Shown in pieces: positions 32,808 through 46,393 of a DNA stretch of 64,000 nt. The notes beneath the pieces are model-generated. The model saw only the letters and a program-made list of their open reading frames with translations, was not told the origin of the DNA and made no database searches. Each line of letters opens with the position of its first letter. The stretch's first letter is position 1. Origin of the DNA: Vanilla planifolia (lineage: Eukaryota > Streptophyta > Magnoliopsida > Asparagales > Orchidaceae); contig JAIUJO010000570.1 in NCBI GenBank assembly GCA_023846275.1, forward strand, positions 1 through 64,000, read 5' to 3'. A program made the translations under genes and the position numbers.

Positions 32808-35783
32808 TTAAGGAGGAGTAATAGATTTTTTATTTTCAAGAAGTCGCAAGGTAAGACTTTCGACTGGATCTTGTACCGGAATATGAAAGCTTGGTCGTGC
32901 TTCCAGAGGTTCAGATGTCTCTCCTTCTTCATAATGTCTTGGAAGACTTATCGAAGAAGAGATACGATTGATAGGATTTTTTGTAACGGTAGAAATTGTA
33001 TTGCCAGAAGCAATAAAATATTCTACTGGTATTTGAACTTTTGGTTTCAAGGTTTTTACAAAAAGTTGGATATCATTATCTAGCTTAAGATGTCGAATGT
33101 CCACGACCTTTGGTTGGATTGTTTTTCCAATCCCAACATTGAATAATTTTATAAAATTTTTTGGGGTGATGGATCTAAAAGTGGAAGTATCATTTAGAGC
33201 CATGAAGTGTTCCCATTGTATACCTAGGATTTCTGATCCAAGTAGTAATTGTATTCCTTTTAGGCTTATTGATAATATACAAGTCTTTTCAACATTTTGG
33301 TCATCTAGACTTATACAAAAATCAGGGTGAATATTTATTCCAAATAATCTATTAGCAAGATTGGATTTGGCTCCTCCAATTATGCTACTAAGTGGTTTAT
33401 TAATGATTCGTTCGTCCATACAAACGATCATTATTGGTGTATCTATTCCACTACCAAATAGAGCAGTTATTTTTAATTGGATCATACCTATGTGTAGGTA
33501 TTTCATTTTTGGATATTTTTTTTCAGCTTTTCTATTTTGCTTTTGTTAAGAAGACTGATGGATGTTAAATCATCGTCTCCTTTTAATTCTATATTTCCTT
33601 GCATACCCTCAAAAATATAAGTGTGTTTATTGAGAAAGTGAGATTTAAAAGAAGGGGCTTTATAAATCTCATTCTTTTCTCCATGAGGTGTTGCCTCTTT
33701 TAGTTTCTCTAAGTCTTCATCCGTGATTTCAAATTGTTCTCCTACACTATCATGTAGGTCTGTTGTATTTACTTCCTCAGAAGTAAGTGTATTCATATTG
33801 ACCCAAAATTCTCGATATTTTTCGGAATTCTCTGAATCATCTGTGGCTGTTTCAGATGTGATGATGGGAAAATCTTCATATTTATGGATAACTAGTGTTC
33901 CGATAGCATCGTTTGGTTTGATTAAATAATCCCAATCTTCCAGACTGGTATTTAAACCAAGATTGTTGGTGCTTGATATGTCATGGGTTCAATTATCCCA
34001 TGAGTGATGATGATATTTTCCTTGGAATGATATGGGATATTATATAGTATCCCATAGTATCCAAATGGTATTAAAATGATTATATCTAATGTTATCTCTG
34101 TAGTTCGATAACGCTTAAGTCTAAGCATTTTTCCCATGTAGATTGTATATCCTGGTGAGGATATTTTTCCTTTTTGGGAAGTTTTAGAGACGGTAATAAA
34201 GGAATAACCTTTATTTGTGTCAATGTTTTGTTTATTGTAATCAAATTGATTTTTAGTTTGTCAAAATCTTTTAATTGTTTATCTAAAGGTTGTTCAGATT
34301 CAGACTCTGTGGAGTCAGATTCAGACTCTGTGGAGTTGTAATAAGATGTAATTTCATAGACAGAATTGTCATCAGAAATATCATCAATTATTCCAATGTT
34401 GATGGAGTATTCCTCTATATTAGGAATAATAACTCTTTTGATGTTAACTGGGCATTCATTTGCATAATGTCCCTCTTTGTTACATTTAAAACATCTACAA
34501 TGTTTTTTACCTTTCTTTTTATTATAGTTTTTGATAAACTTCTTTTTCCTAAACCTTTGTTCTTTTCTAAATTCAGGTTTCCATTTTCTTTTAAAAATTT
34601 TATATCTTGGACTTCGTTTCTTTTTATAGGATTTAGAAGCATATGTCCTCCAGTCATAAACGGGTGGACAACCATAAATATAATTTAAATCTTCTGAGAA
34701 TTTTGAGTAATAGTTGTAACCCATTCTAGAAGATTTTAAGTTTCTACTCATTTCCTTTTGAGCAGAAGTATTTTTGCAGATCTTTTCCATAGATTCTGCA
34801 CATGCTCTTCTAAGCATTCCTGTGTTGTGTTTTGTAAGAGTTCCTCTAGATGTTAACAACTCTTAGTATTTTGTAGATATTATATTGTTCCAAGGAAAGG
34901 GTATTTTAGAAAAAAACCCTTGTATCCAAAACTCTTGTTGAGAAGTTTCATTTAGATGATAAATATATCCTATGTATGTAGAAGCAAATTCATCTAACAT
35001 ACATATGTCACATAATTTCATTTTATGAAGTTTTTCTTCATAGTTTAGGTTTTCACTCCATTCTGATCTAATAAAATCAGCAACTAGTAGTGAAACCAGC
35101 ATTTCTATTGCAGTTTCTTTATCTGTTTGTTTTAAGATTTTTTGACATTCGTCTTTATTATTTCTTTCGAAATTTGTTAACCAAGATAGAGCATTTCCTT
35201 CCCAGTATGATGTAGCGAATTGTACATATTCTGAAACATTCATAGTAGGAGGGAGCATAAATATAGTTCTTTTTATTTTTTGAGTCCATTCTATACAATA
35301 GTCTTTAACTCTTTCATATGGTATAACATCTATGTTTAAAGTGAGTCCTCAAGTAGAGGAGTATCTCTTTTCTTCTAAGTGACGATTTTTATTTTTATGG
35401 TATGTACGCCAATCTGAGCGTTTACCATAATTTAACATGGATGAATATGAAGGAGTAGTATGAACTTGTTCCATATTATCTCCTTGAGATTCTTGCATGT
35501 TCACTTCGGGTGAAGGTGTTTGTGGACTATAACCATGAGGACCAGGGAGATAGAGAGTACTTCTACTATTTTCTCCTGTTTCCATCCTAATGTTATAATC
35601 ATTTTCTGATTGGTTTCTATAAAAATCTATAACTTCATGATTTTGTTCATAGAAGTTATAAAGATTTTCACTTGTAATTTCTCTAGTGAGTTCTTTTTGT
35701 TGAAGTTCTAAGAACTCAAAGTAAAAGGATTTATCTAATTTTTGTAAATCCATAATAAAGTCTTTGGATTTTAATTTAACCAT
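32808..35783 (-). pseudogene. ORF2, copy I (coat, zinc knuckle, dUTPase-like, movement)
   Basis: Full span. Coat N-terminus 35,349-35,783 ends at TGG to TGA. Coat core 34,863-35,258 ends at CAA to TAA. The basic region and zinc knuckle sit in 34,092-34,859, with two DSTESES repeats near 34,300. A missing T near 34,170, shared with copy J, shifts the dUTPase-like domain, which is further damaged near 33,953. The movement protein is open at 32,808-33,506 (232 codons from MKYLHIGMIQ) after a small deletion near 33,520. Confidence 0.9.
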
Positions 35784-36219
35784 TATTGTTTGGTTAGTTT
35801 TGTTCCAACATAATAGAACTTAGATGTATTATTATGTTTATGTTCTAAATTCTGAATTTTATCTTTGATCTCTTTTAATAGATCAACGATGAAATTCAAT
35901 ATTCCTACTATGGTAGGGTCATTTCCAACTGTGGTTGGTATGTGGATTATATGTTCATATTCCTAGATGTTTTCAGTAATATAACACTTGTAAGTGTTAT
36001 CGGGAATCAGTATGTTTTTCATTTTGAGTAGATGTTTATGTTTTCTTTAAACTAGATAAGTTTATAAGATGAGTTTTGATTTTTTAAGAGGCTTGTTCAT
36101 CTTTTGTATTATATTTCTGTTTTGACCCACTATTTTACGGCTACATCTACCCTTCCAAAACCGCAAGGTTCCTGTGGCTTTTTAGGGAAAGTTAGGGATT
36201 CTTACAAAGACCACCATCC
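35783..36219 (-). pseudogene. ORF1, copy I
   Basis: Colinear with the 144-codon ORF1 but interrupted by several changes, for example near 35,965 and 36,050-36,060 and an indel near 36,185. The TAATG overlap with ORF2 is retained at 35,781-35,785. Confidence 0.8.
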
Positions 36220-36447
36220 CTAGTAGACTGCTACATAAAATAGGAGCACAGTTATGGTTCGTTTCCTACTCCATAGCATAAAGAAAGATAATACAAAAAA
36301 GAAGAAGAATCTTAAAACAAACTAACTCATTGTACAAACAAATCTTTTAATAAGAAAACGTAAACAAAAGCTTACTCAAACATAAATTAGGGAGCAAACA
36401 TAAAGTTTATTTCATAAAAAAAAACTTACAGTATAACGTGAGCACAA
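36220..36447 (-). other. 5' leader, copy I
   Basis: ~228-nt non-coding leader, colinear with that of copy L. No coding feature seen. Confidence 0.7.
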
Positions 36448-36460
36448 GGCTCTGATACCA
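36448..36460 (-). other. tRNA-Met primer-binding site, copy I
   Basis: The minus strand reads TGGTATCAGAGCC, a perfect primer-site match, in the same position relative to TATA and ORF1 as in copy H. Confidence 0.9.
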
Positions 36461-36960
36461 ATTTTACAGCGACACACCAAGCTTAGTAGCTTTATACAAA
36501 AACACTCAAAAGTAATTTACAAGAGTGGAGGTTTACAATAGTGGAGGGAAGAAAAAGAGAGCACAGTGGAGATAGAAAGAAGAAAGCAGAAAGAAAGAAA
36601 GCTGGAATTCTTCTGTTTTTTTTGCTCTAGAGAGTGTCTAAATTTATAGACCAGGCTTGCTTTAGTTGGAAGCAAAAGAAAGGACAATTTTCCTGTAGAT
36701 ATTGCTTCTGATAATTGTGCAGCACTGTTGCATTCACTGTTCATCGTACACTGTTCACTGTTCGCCATACACTGTTTACTATTCATCGTAAACTGTTCAC
36801 TGTAGATCGTACACTATTCAATGTAGATCGTACACTGTTACTGTTCACTGTAGATCGTACTTCATTTATTGGCCTTTGCTGTAGCTGAAAAATTTTTTTG
36901 AATGCTTTTGAAGGTGTTGAAAAGTGTTTGTAAAGTGATTTTTTATGGTCCCACCATGCT
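36461..36960 (-). promoter_or_regulatory. Viral promoter region between copies J and I
   Basis: TATAAAT at 36,642-36,648, ~182 nt upstream of the PBS. About six 21-nt units lie at 36,735-36,865. The conserved AWWDHKKSLY frame is open at 36,783-37,007 through the repeats, which encode VRSTVNS heptads. Confidence 0.75.
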
Positions 36961-38414
36961 TCAATCTGTGAGGGCAAAAGCTTCCATTGTTTCTTCATCC
37001 AATTCATTGTTTTCTAAATTGTATTCCGTGCGAGTAGCAAAGAATTCTTCTTTAGCTGCTTGTCCTATTTTTCCCAATTTAATTTTTCTCAGAAACATTT
37101 GTATTTTCTTTCCTTTCTGAGCTAAATCTTTACCCTCGTTGGCTAAAGTGTCTAATAAAAAGACTGTTTTCCCACAATTAATTTGTTTGGCTAGATATTT
37201 AGAATTGAAATCTAGCTTCTGAAAAAAGTCTGTAGCAGCATACCATCGAGCTTCTTCTTCATTGAATAAGCTTGGTTTGAATTCTTCAAGTATTGGTGGA
37301 GTATCTGAATGTCTTACAAGCATCCATAACTGAATTGAAGAGTATAAATTGATATACTCTCAATCTTCCCACATAGTCCATATGTGAAAAACAAAAATTG
37401 TTGAGAATTTGGTGGAGTAAAGATTCAGGCTATTCTTGCAAATGTCTGGAATAAAGCCTATATAATCTTCTGGCTGTCTAGTATTAACATAATTTCATGT
37501 ACTAGTCCTTTTCTGAGATGGACTTGGTATTTGGGAATCTCATTGAAGCAAGCTATTATTCTAGGCCTTTCAGCAGTAGAATAAAAAACTTCTTGATTGA
37601 GGAACAATTGCTTTATATTTGTTTCCTCAAGTTGCTTAAAGAATAAAAGCAACTTTTCTTCGTCCAAAATATTTTGCTGATATAGCTGAAGCATTTCCTG
37701 AACAGTAACTTCAGCCACTAATTTTCTCGTTTCTTCAATCCTTATATTGAACAGATGTAATAAGGATAAGAAATCCTTAATACAAAAATGAATCAGATCA
37801 GAAGTATGGCTGTTAGCGAATAGTTCTGAGAGTGATTCAATCGATGAAAGTTGTTGTTCAAATTTTTGCAAAGAGGAAGACTGAGTTGTTGTAGGTCTGG
37901 AGAATAATAATTCCAGGGTCTTCTTGTAGTTTTCTTCTTGATTGGTCTGTTGGACCATTGTTTGCTTCAGGCTTAAGTAACCTTTCTTAATTTGTGTTAG
38001 CCAATAATTTGCTGATCGCCAATCATTAGCTTGTAAAGCATGGAAGCATCCATTAATTTTCTCAAAGAAAGCTGGATCTGATTCTTTGAGAGCTTTGTTA
38101 TACCATTCTTTTGCCACAGTAGAGGCAAACGTCTTTCCCTTTTCGAGAGTGCCATAAGAACTGATTTTTTGTTTAATCAAAACTTTAGCTGGTTGAGCTT
38201 GGTCTTTCCCTTGTTGGGTTTGGGCTTTTAAATCAACCTTTTGGGTTTTTGATGCCTGTTGGGCATGAGAAGTTTCTGCTTTTTCGTTTTGGGCAGAGGT
38301 CTCTACTTCGGCCTTTTGGGCCTTTGCTTTCTTAGGGAGAATTTTAGTAAATTCTCTTGCCCTTTTCATTTTTTCGACAAAGTCTTTGAGAAATTTAAGA
38401 TCTTCTTCATTCAT
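36961..38414 (-). pseudogene. ORF4, copy J (N-terminal 318 codons open)
   Basis: This is one of the best preserved ORF4 copies. It is open from the ATG at 38,414 to ~37,458, where a small deletion near 37,490 shifts the frame; the C-terminus (36,961-37,323) is open again. The N-terminal Lys/Ala/Gln-rich segment contains HAQQASKTQKVDLKAQTQQG. Helical charged regions follow. Overlaps ORF3 as ATGA. Confidence 0.87.
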
Positions 38415-40394
38415 GGTCTGCTAAGAAAATCAGCAACAATATTAGTAAAACCAGGAATATATTTAACATTGTAAGAAAATATTTCAAGATATAAAGCAAG
38501 ACGTATGCGTCGAAGATTTTCTTCTGGATTATTTGTAGTCTTTTTTTGTAAGAATTGGGCAACAGATTTATTGTCAGTTTCTATAGTAAATACTCTATGG
38601 AGTAAATATATTTTGAGGCTTTTAATGGCTAATTTTATAGCCAATAATTCTTTATCATAAGTAGCATATTTACTTTGGGGTTTTGTAAATTTTCCCAAAG
38701 TATATGCTACAATCTCATTTGTATTTGTTACTAAGACTCCGGACCAGAATAAATTTGAGGCATCTGTTTGTAATATAATTTGTTCATCTTCTGTTGGAAA
38801 ATGAAGAATTTGCTTTTTTGTAACAAATTATTTAATTTGTTTAATTTCTTTTTGTTCTTCTAAACTCAAAGAAATAGGGATTTTTTCTGTATTCCAACGA
38901 CGAGGTTGTTCGCCGTTAATCATTTTGTATTTGGCTTGTTCGGTTGCCAATTTATTTTGTAAGGCTTTAATTTTGGAAGAAAGTTTAGGTATAAACTTTC
39001 GTCCATAGTTTAAGAGTCCTAAAAAACTTTGCAGCTGTTTTAAACTGGTAAAGTTTTCGGGAAATTCTTTAACTTTTGTATATATATGGTCTTGTAATTG
39101 TACTTGACCATTTTTTATTTGTTTTCCTAGGAAATCTATTTCAGTTTTGAATAATTCTATTTTCTTTGGACTCAAAATAATACCATGGTTTAGCATTATT
39201 TTGATAACATGTTAAAGGTGATCTTTATGTTCTTCCTCTGTTTGAGAAAAAACAAGTATATCGTCTATGTAAGCGACGACATAAGGTAAATGTCCAAAAA
39301 TAGAATTAATCCATTTCTGGAATATTTGGGGTGCATTTTTTAATCCAAATGGCATAACTAACCATTCAAAATGCCCTTGTGGACAGCTAAAAGCTGTTAA
39401 TTCTATTGATGCTTGGTTTGCAAGTTTAATTTGCCAAATCCTGATTTGGCATCAAATTTGCAATAGTATTTAGCACCTTGGATTTGTTTGATTAGGTGCT
39501 CAGCAGTTGGTATAAATTAACCATCAAATTTTGTGCAAGAGTTTAACTTGCGATAATTGATGACCATTCGGGCCTTACCACGTTTTATTTCTGCGTGATT
39601 TCGTACTATAAATGCTGGAGAAGAATGTGAGCTGTGTCTCTTTTGTATTAATTTTAAATTTAACAATTCCTGTATTTGACTGTTAAATTCTTGTTTGTCT
39701 ATTGGAGATATCATTATACTATTGACTCGTATATTGGTATTCTGATATTGTTCTAAGAGTTCGATAGAACAATAGCGAGGAGATTTCTCAAACCATTTTA
39801 GAGGGTTATTGGAATATAAAGGTTCTAAGAGTTTGTGAATGGTTTCATCAAAATGGGTTGCATTTGGAAGGTTATATGTATAGATTGGATGAATTCGAGG
39901 ATTGGTATCGATGAAGGTATTGGTATTGATGACAGTGGTTTTGGGTTTTTCACCACGCTGGGCTGCAAAAAAATAAGGGGCAATGCGGGCAGGAAGATGG
40001 ATACGAGGAATAATGTGTCCATCAAAGTCAAAGAAATGGGTATTGAAAGGAGTAAAATGGCGAAGATTGTGAAGCCCTCGTAAACAATCATTATTGAAGT
40101 CTAATGGTAATAATGCAAAATTAAAGATATAAGTAGGAGGGTTGTTGTAAATATCCGGTATAGAGATGTTAAGGTTTGCTACTTTATGGGTAACAGGGAC
40201 TTGTTTTCCCATAAAATCAGTTAGTGTTGTTTTGCTTTCTAAAGGAAGCCAAAATTGCTTAGGAATAAAGATTTGTTGAAGTAAACTAGCTTCAGCACCA
40301 GTGTCTACTAAAGCATGAAGTGTCACATCCTAATAATTAGGAACATGTATAGTAATAGGAAGATATATATGTAATTGAGCTTTCTTCTTTACTA
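38411..40394 (-). pseudogene. ORF3, copy J, main part (protease-RT-RNase H)
   Basis: Protease to RT is open at 39,517-40,326 after a GAG to TAG stop at the PNYEDV motif (~40,331). RT has a 1-nt deletion near 39,437, a stop near 39,519 and another just after the YIDDILVFS region (~39,215). RNase H has GAA to TAA near 38,829 and is otherwise open, with the usual acidic residues. Together with the duplicated protease block upstream, this forms the ORF3 locus of the most complete unit. Confidence 0.88.
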
Positions 40395-40827
40395 CAGAAA
40401 AATAAGGGGCAATGCGGGCAAGAAGATGGATACGAGGAATAACGTGTCCATCAAAGTCAAAGAAACGGGTATTGAAAGGAGTAAAATGGCGAAGATTGTC
40501 AAGCCCAAGCAAACAATCAATATTGAAGTCTAATGGTAACAATGCAAAGTTAAAGGTATAAGTATGAGGGTTGTTGTAAATATCCGATATAGAGATGTTG
40601 AGGTTTGCTACTTTATGGGTAACAGGGACTTGTTTTCCCATAAAATCGGTTAGTGTTGTTTTGCTTTCTAAAGGAAGCCAAAATTGCTTAGGAATAAAGA
40701 TTTGCTGAAGTAAACTAGCTTCAGCACCAGTGTCTACTAAAGCATGAAGTGTCACATCTTCATAAGTAGGAAGATGTATAGTAATAGGAAGATATATATG
40801 TAATTGAGCTTTCTTCTTTAAATCCAT
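40395..40827 (-). repeat. Duplicated protease block, copy J
   Basis: The first ~144 codons of ORF3 (MDLKKKAQ through DTGAEASLL to IAPYF) occur here and then restart at ~40,393 (KKKAQLHIYLP). The ~432-bp duplication keeps the frame at the join, and the second pass has its own stop. Its endpoints differ from the duplication in copy I, so the two are independent events around the same ORF2/ORF3 boundary. Confidence 0.85.
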
Positions 40828-43826
40828 TTATGGAGGAGTAATAGATTTTTTATTTTCAAGAAGTCGCAAGGTATGACCTTCGACTGGATCTTGTACCGGA
40901 ATATGAAAGCTTCGTCGTGCTTCCAGAGGTTCAGATGTTTCTCCTTCTTCATAATGTCTTGGAAGACTTATCCAAGAAGAGATACGATTGATAGGATTTT
41001 TTGTAACGGTAGAAATTGTCTTGCCAGAAGCAATAAAATATTCTACTGGTATTTGAACTTTTGGTTTCAAGGTTTTTACAAAAAGTTGGATATCATTATC
41101 TAGCTTAAGATGTCGAATGTCCACGACCTTTGGTTTTATTGTTTTTCCAATCCGAACATTGAATAATTTTACAAAATTGTTTGGGGTGATGGATCTAAAA
41201 GTGGAAGTATCATTTAGAGCCATGCAGTGTTCCCATTGTATACCTAGGATTTTTGATCCAGGTAGTAATTGTATTCCTTTTAGGCTTATTGATAATGTAT
41301 AAGTTTTTTCAATATTTTGGTCATCTAGACTTATACAAAAATCAGGGTGAATATTTATTCCAAATAATCTATTAGCAAGATTGGATTTGGCTCCTTCAAT
41401 TATGCTACTAAGTGGTTTATTAATGATTCGTTCGTCCATACAAACGATCATTATTGGTGTATCTATTCCACTACGAAATAGAGCAGTTATTTTTAATTGG
41501 GTCATACCTATGTGTAGGTATTTCATTTTTGGGTATTTTCTTTTCAGCTTTTCTATTTTGCTTTTGTTAAGAAGACTGATGGATGTTAAATCATCATCTC
41601 CTTTTAATTCTATATTTCCTTGCATACACTCAAAAATATAAGTGTGTTTATTGAGAAAGTGAGATTTAAAAGAAGGGGCTTTATAAATCTCATTCTTTTC
41701 TCCATGAGGTATTGCCACTTTTAGTTTTTCTAAGTCTTCATCCGTGATTTCAAATTATTCTCCTACACTGTCATGTAGGTCTGTTGTATTTACTTCCTTA
41801 GAAGTAAGTGTATTCATATTGACCCGAAATTCTCGATATTTTTCGGAATTCTCTGAATCATCTGTGGCTGTTTTAGATGTGATGATGGGAAAATCTTCAT
41901 ATTTATGGATAACTAGCGTTTCGATAGCATCGTTTGGTCTGATTAAATAATCCCAATCTTCTAGACTGGTATTTTTAATTAGGATTGTTGGTGCTTGATA
42001 TGTCATGGGTTCAATTATCCGATGAGTGATGAAGATATTTTCCTTGGCATGATATGGGATATTATGTAGTATCCCATAGTATCCAAATGGTATAAAAATA
42101 ATTAGATCTAATGTTATCTCTGTAGTTCGATAACGCTTAAGTCTAAGCATTTTTCCCATGTAGATTGTATATCCTAGTGAGGATATTTTTCCTTTTTGGG
42201 AAGTTTTAGAGACGGTAATAAAGGAATAACCTTTATTTGTGTCAATGTTTTGTTTATTGTAATCATATTGATTTTTTGTTTCTCAGAATCTTTTAATGGT
42301 TTATCTGAAGGTTGTTTAGATACAGACTCTGTGGAGTCAGATTCAGACTCTGTGGAGTCAGATTCAGACTCTGTGGAGTTGTAATAAGATGTAATTTTAT
42401 AGACAGAATTGTCATTAGAAATTTCATTAATTGTTCTAATATTGATGGAGTATTCCTCTAAATTAGGAATAATAACTCTTTTGATGTTAACTGGGCATTC
42501 ATTTGCATAATGTCCCTCTTTGTTACATTTAAAACATGTACAATGTTTTTTACCTTTCTTTTTATTATATTTTTTGATAAACTTCTTTTTCCTAAACCTT
42601 TGTTCTTTTCTAAATTCGGGTTTCCATTTTCTTTTAAAAATTTTATATCTTGGACTTCGTTTCTTTTTATAGGATTTAGAAGCATATGTCCTCCAGTGAT
42701 AAATGGGTGGACAACCATAAATATAATTTAAATCTTCTGAGAATTTTGAGCAATAGTTGTAACCCATTCTAGAAGATTTTAAGTTTCTACTCATTTCCTT
42801 TTGAGCAGAAGTATTTTCGCAGATCTTTTCCATAGATTCTGCACATGCGTTTCTAAGCATTCCTGTGTTGTGTTGTCTAAGAGTTCCACTAGATGTTAAC
42901 AACTCTTGGTATTTTGTAGATATTATATTGTTCCAAGGAAAGGGTATTTTAGAAAAAAACCCTTGTATCCAAAACTCTTGTTGAGGAGTTTCATTTAGAT
43001 GATAAATATATCCTATGTATGTAGAAACAAATTCATCTAATATACATATGTCACATAATTTCATTTTATGAAGTTTTTCTTCATAGTTTAGGATTTCACT
43101 CCATTCTGATCCAATAAAATCAGCAACTAGTAGTGAAACCAGTATTTCTATTGCAGTTTGTTTATCTATTTGTTGTAAGATTTTTTGACATTCATCTTTA
43201 TTATTTCTTCTGAAATTTGTCAACCAAGATAAAGCATTTCCTTCCTAGTATGATATAGCGAATTGTATATATTCTGAAACATTCATAGCAGAAGGGAGCA
43301 TAAATATAGTTCCCCTTATTTTTTGAGTCCATTCTATATAATAGTCTTTAACTCTTTTATATGGTATAGCATCTATGTTTAAAGTGAGTCCCCAAGTAGA
43401 GGAGTCTCTCTTTTCTTCTAAGTGACGATTATTATTTTTATGGTATGTACGCCAATCTGAGCGTTTACCATAATTGAACATGGATGAATATAAAGGAGTA
43501 GTATGAACTTGTTCCATATTATCTCCTTGAGAATCTTGCATGTTCACTTCAGGTGAAGGAGTTTGTGGACTGTAACCATGAGGACCATAGAGATAGAGAG
43601 TACTTCTACTACTTTCTCCTCTTTCCATCCTAATGTTATAATCATTTTCTGATTTGTTTCTATAAAAATCTATAACTTCATGATTTTGTTCATAGAAGTT
43701 ATAAAGTTTTTCACTAGTAATTTCTCTAGTGAGTTCTTTTAGTTGAAGTTGTAAGAACTCTAAGTAAAAGGATTTATCTAATTTTTGTAAATCCATAATA
43801 AACTCTGTGGATTTTAATTTAACCAT
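40828..43826 (-). pseudogene. ORF2, copy J (coat, zinc knuckle, dUTPase-like, movement)
   Basis: Full span. Coat N-terminus 43,245-43,826 ends at TGG to TAG. The coat core through the zinc knuckle is open at 42,174-43,223 (349 codons; knuckle preceded by HCTCFKCN). Three DSTESES-type repeats lie near 42,320-42,380. A missing T near 42,190, shared with copy I, shifts the frame before the dUTPase-like domain (41,755-42,159). After CAA to TAA near 41,757, the movement protein is open at 40,828-41,718 (296 codons), the longest movement frame in the window, including HIGMTQLKITALFRSGID and the DERI box. Confidence 0.9.
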
Positions 43827-44260
43827 TATTGTTTGGTTAGTTTTGTTCCAACATAATAGAACTTAAATGTATTATTATGTTTATGTTCTAGATTCTAAAT
43901 TTTATCTTTGATCTCTTTTAATAGATCAACGATGAAATTCAATATTCCTACTATGGTAGGGTCATTTCCAATTGTGGTTGGTATGTAGATTATTTGTTCA
44001 TAATCCTGGATGTTTTCAGTAATCTGACACTTGTAAGTGTTATCAAGAATCAGTATGTTTTTTATTTTGAGTAGAAGTTTATGTTTTCTTAGTAATAGAT
44101 AAGTTTGTAAGATGAGTTTTGATTTTTTAAGAGGCTTGCCCTTCTTTTGTATTATATTTTTATTTTGACCCACCATTTTACGGCTACATCTACCCTTCCA
44201 AAACCTCAAGGTTCCCGTGGCTTTCTGGGGGAAGTTAGGGATTCTTACAAAGACCACCAT
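43826..44260 (-). pseudogene. ORF1, copy J (premature stop)
   Basis: Open for 121 codons to a CAG to TAG stop at ~43,895, the same codon as in copy F. It shares private residues with copy L (KGKPLKKSK, YLLLRKHK, CQITENI). TAATG overlap with ORF2. Confidence 0.85.
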
Positions 44261-44487
44261 CCCTAATAGACTGCTACATAAAATAGGTGCACAGCTATGG
44301 TTCGTTTCCTACTCCATAGTGTAAAGAAAGATAATACAAAAAAGAAGAAGAATCTTAAAACAAACTAAGTCATTGTACAAACAAATCTTTTAATAAGAAA
44401 ACATAAACAAAAGCTTACTCAAACATAATTTAAGGAGCAAACATAAAGTTTATTTCACAAAAACTTACAGTATAACGTGAGCACAAG
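44261..44487 (-). other. 5' leader, copy J
   Basis: ~227-nt non-coding leader between PBS and ORF1, colinear with the mirror leader of copy L. Confidence 0.7.
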
Positions 44488-44500
44488 GCTTTGATACCAG
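44488..44500 (-). other. tRNA-Met primer-binding site, copy J (one mismatch)
   Basis: The minus strand reads TGGTATCAAAGCC: one change (G to A, read + as C to T) from the perfect site in H and I. Confidence 0.85.
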
Positions 44501-44940
44501 TTTTACAGCGGCACACCAAACTTAGTAGCTTTATACAAAAACACTCAAAAGTAATTTACAAGAGTTGAGGGAAGAAAAAGAGAGCAGAGTGGAGATAGAA
44601 AGCAGAAAGCAGAAAGAAAGAAAGCTAGAATTCTTCCGTTGCCTTTGCTCTGGAGAGTGTCTAAATTTATAGACCAGGCTTGCTTCAGTTAGAAGCAAAA
44701 GAAAGGACCATTTCTCTTAGATATTGCTTCTGATAATTGCTCAGCACTATTGCATTCATTGTTCACCGTGCACTGTTCACTGTTCACCGTACAATGTTCA
44801 CTGTAGATCGTATACTGTTACTGTTCACTGTAGATCGTACTTCATTTATTGGCCTTCGCTGTAGCTGAAAATTTTTTTTGAATGCTTCTGAAGGTGTTGA
44901 AAAGTGTTTGTAAAGTGATTTTTTATGGTCCCACCTTGCT
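44501..44940 (-). promoter_or_regulatory. Viral promoter region between copies K and J
   Basis: TATAAAT at 44,665-44,671. The repeat field is short (~44,755-44,845), with about four degenerate units. The post-ORF4 frame lies at 44,845-44,940. Confidence 0.75.
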
Positions 44941-46393
44941 TCAATCTATGAGGGCCAAAGCTTTCATTGTTTCTTCATCCAATTCATTGTTTTCTGAATT
45001 GTATTCCATGCGAGTAGCAAAGAATTCTTCTTTAGCTGCTTGTGTTATTTTTCCCAATTTAATCATTCTCAAAAACATTTGTATTTTCTTTCCTTTCTGA
45101 GCTAAATCTTCAGTCTCGTTGGCTAAAGTTTCTAGGAAACAGACTATTTTCCCACAATGAATTTGTTTGGCTAGATATTTAGAATTGAAATCTAGCTTCT
45201 GAAAAAAGTCTGTAGCAGCATACCACCGAGCTTCTTCTTCATTGAATAAGCTTGGTTTGAATTCTTCAAGTATAGTGGAGTATCTGAATGTCTTACGAGC
45301 ATCCATAACTGAATTTAAGAGTATAAATTGATATACTCTCGTTCTTCTCAGATAGTCCATATGCGGAAAAAAAAATTGTTGAGAATTTGGTGGAGTAAAG
45401 ATTCAGGCTATTCTTGCAAATGTCTGGAATAAAGCTTATATAATCTTCTGGCTGTCTAGTATTAATATAGACTTCATGTACTAGTCCTTTTCTGAGATGG
45501 ACTTGGTATTTGGGAATCTCATTGAAGCAAGCTATTATTCTAGGCCTTTCAACAGTAGAATAAAAAACTTCTTGATTGAGGAACAATTGCTTTATGTTTG
45601 TTTCCTCAAGTTGCTTAAAGAATAAAAGCAACTTTTCTTCGTCCAAAATATTTTGCTGATATAGCTGAAGCATTTCCTGAACAGTAACTTCAGCCTCTAA
45701 TTTTCTCGTTTCTTCAGTCTTTATATTGAACAGATGTAATAAGGATAAGAAATCCTTAATACGAAAATGAATCAGATCAGAAGTATGGCTGTTAGCGAAT
45801 AGTTCTGAGAGTGATTCAATCGACGAAAGCTGTTGTTCAAATTTTTGCAAAGAGGAAGACTGAGTTGTTGTAGATCTGGACAATAATAATTCCAGGGTCT
45901 TCTTGTAGTTTTCTTCTTGATTAGTCTGTTGGACCATTGTTTGTTTTAGGCTTAAGTAACCTTTCTCAATTTGTGTTATCCAATAATTTGCTGATTACCA
46001 ATCATTAGCTTGTAAAGCATGGAAGCATCCATTAATTTTCTCAAAGAAAACTGGATCTGATTCTTTGAGAGCTTTGTTATACCATTCTTTTGCCACAGTA
46101 GAGGCAAACGTCTTTCCTTTTTCGAGTGTGTCATAAGAAATGATTTTCTGTTTAATCAAAACTTTAGCTGGTTGAGCTTGATCTTTCCCTTGTTTGGTTT
46201 GGGCTTTTAAATCAACCTTTTGGGTTTTTGATGCCTGTTGGGCATGAGAAGTTTCTGTCTTTTCGTTTTGGGCAGAGGTCTCCACTTCGGCCTTTTGGGC
46301 CTTTGCTTTCTTAGGGAGAATTTCAGTAAATTCTCCTGCCCTTTTCATTTTTTCTACACAATCTTTGAGAAATTTAAGATCTTCTTCATTCAT
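44941..46393 (-). pseudogene. ORF4, copy K
   Basis: N-terminal 132 codons (45,995-46,393) end in a stop at NDW*. The middle 214 codons (45,293-45,937) are open, then frameshifted near 45,270-45,370. The C-terminal frame 44,941-45,360 is open. It shares FLKDCVEKMKR and IISYDTLEKG with copy L, its mirror image. Confidence 0.87.
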
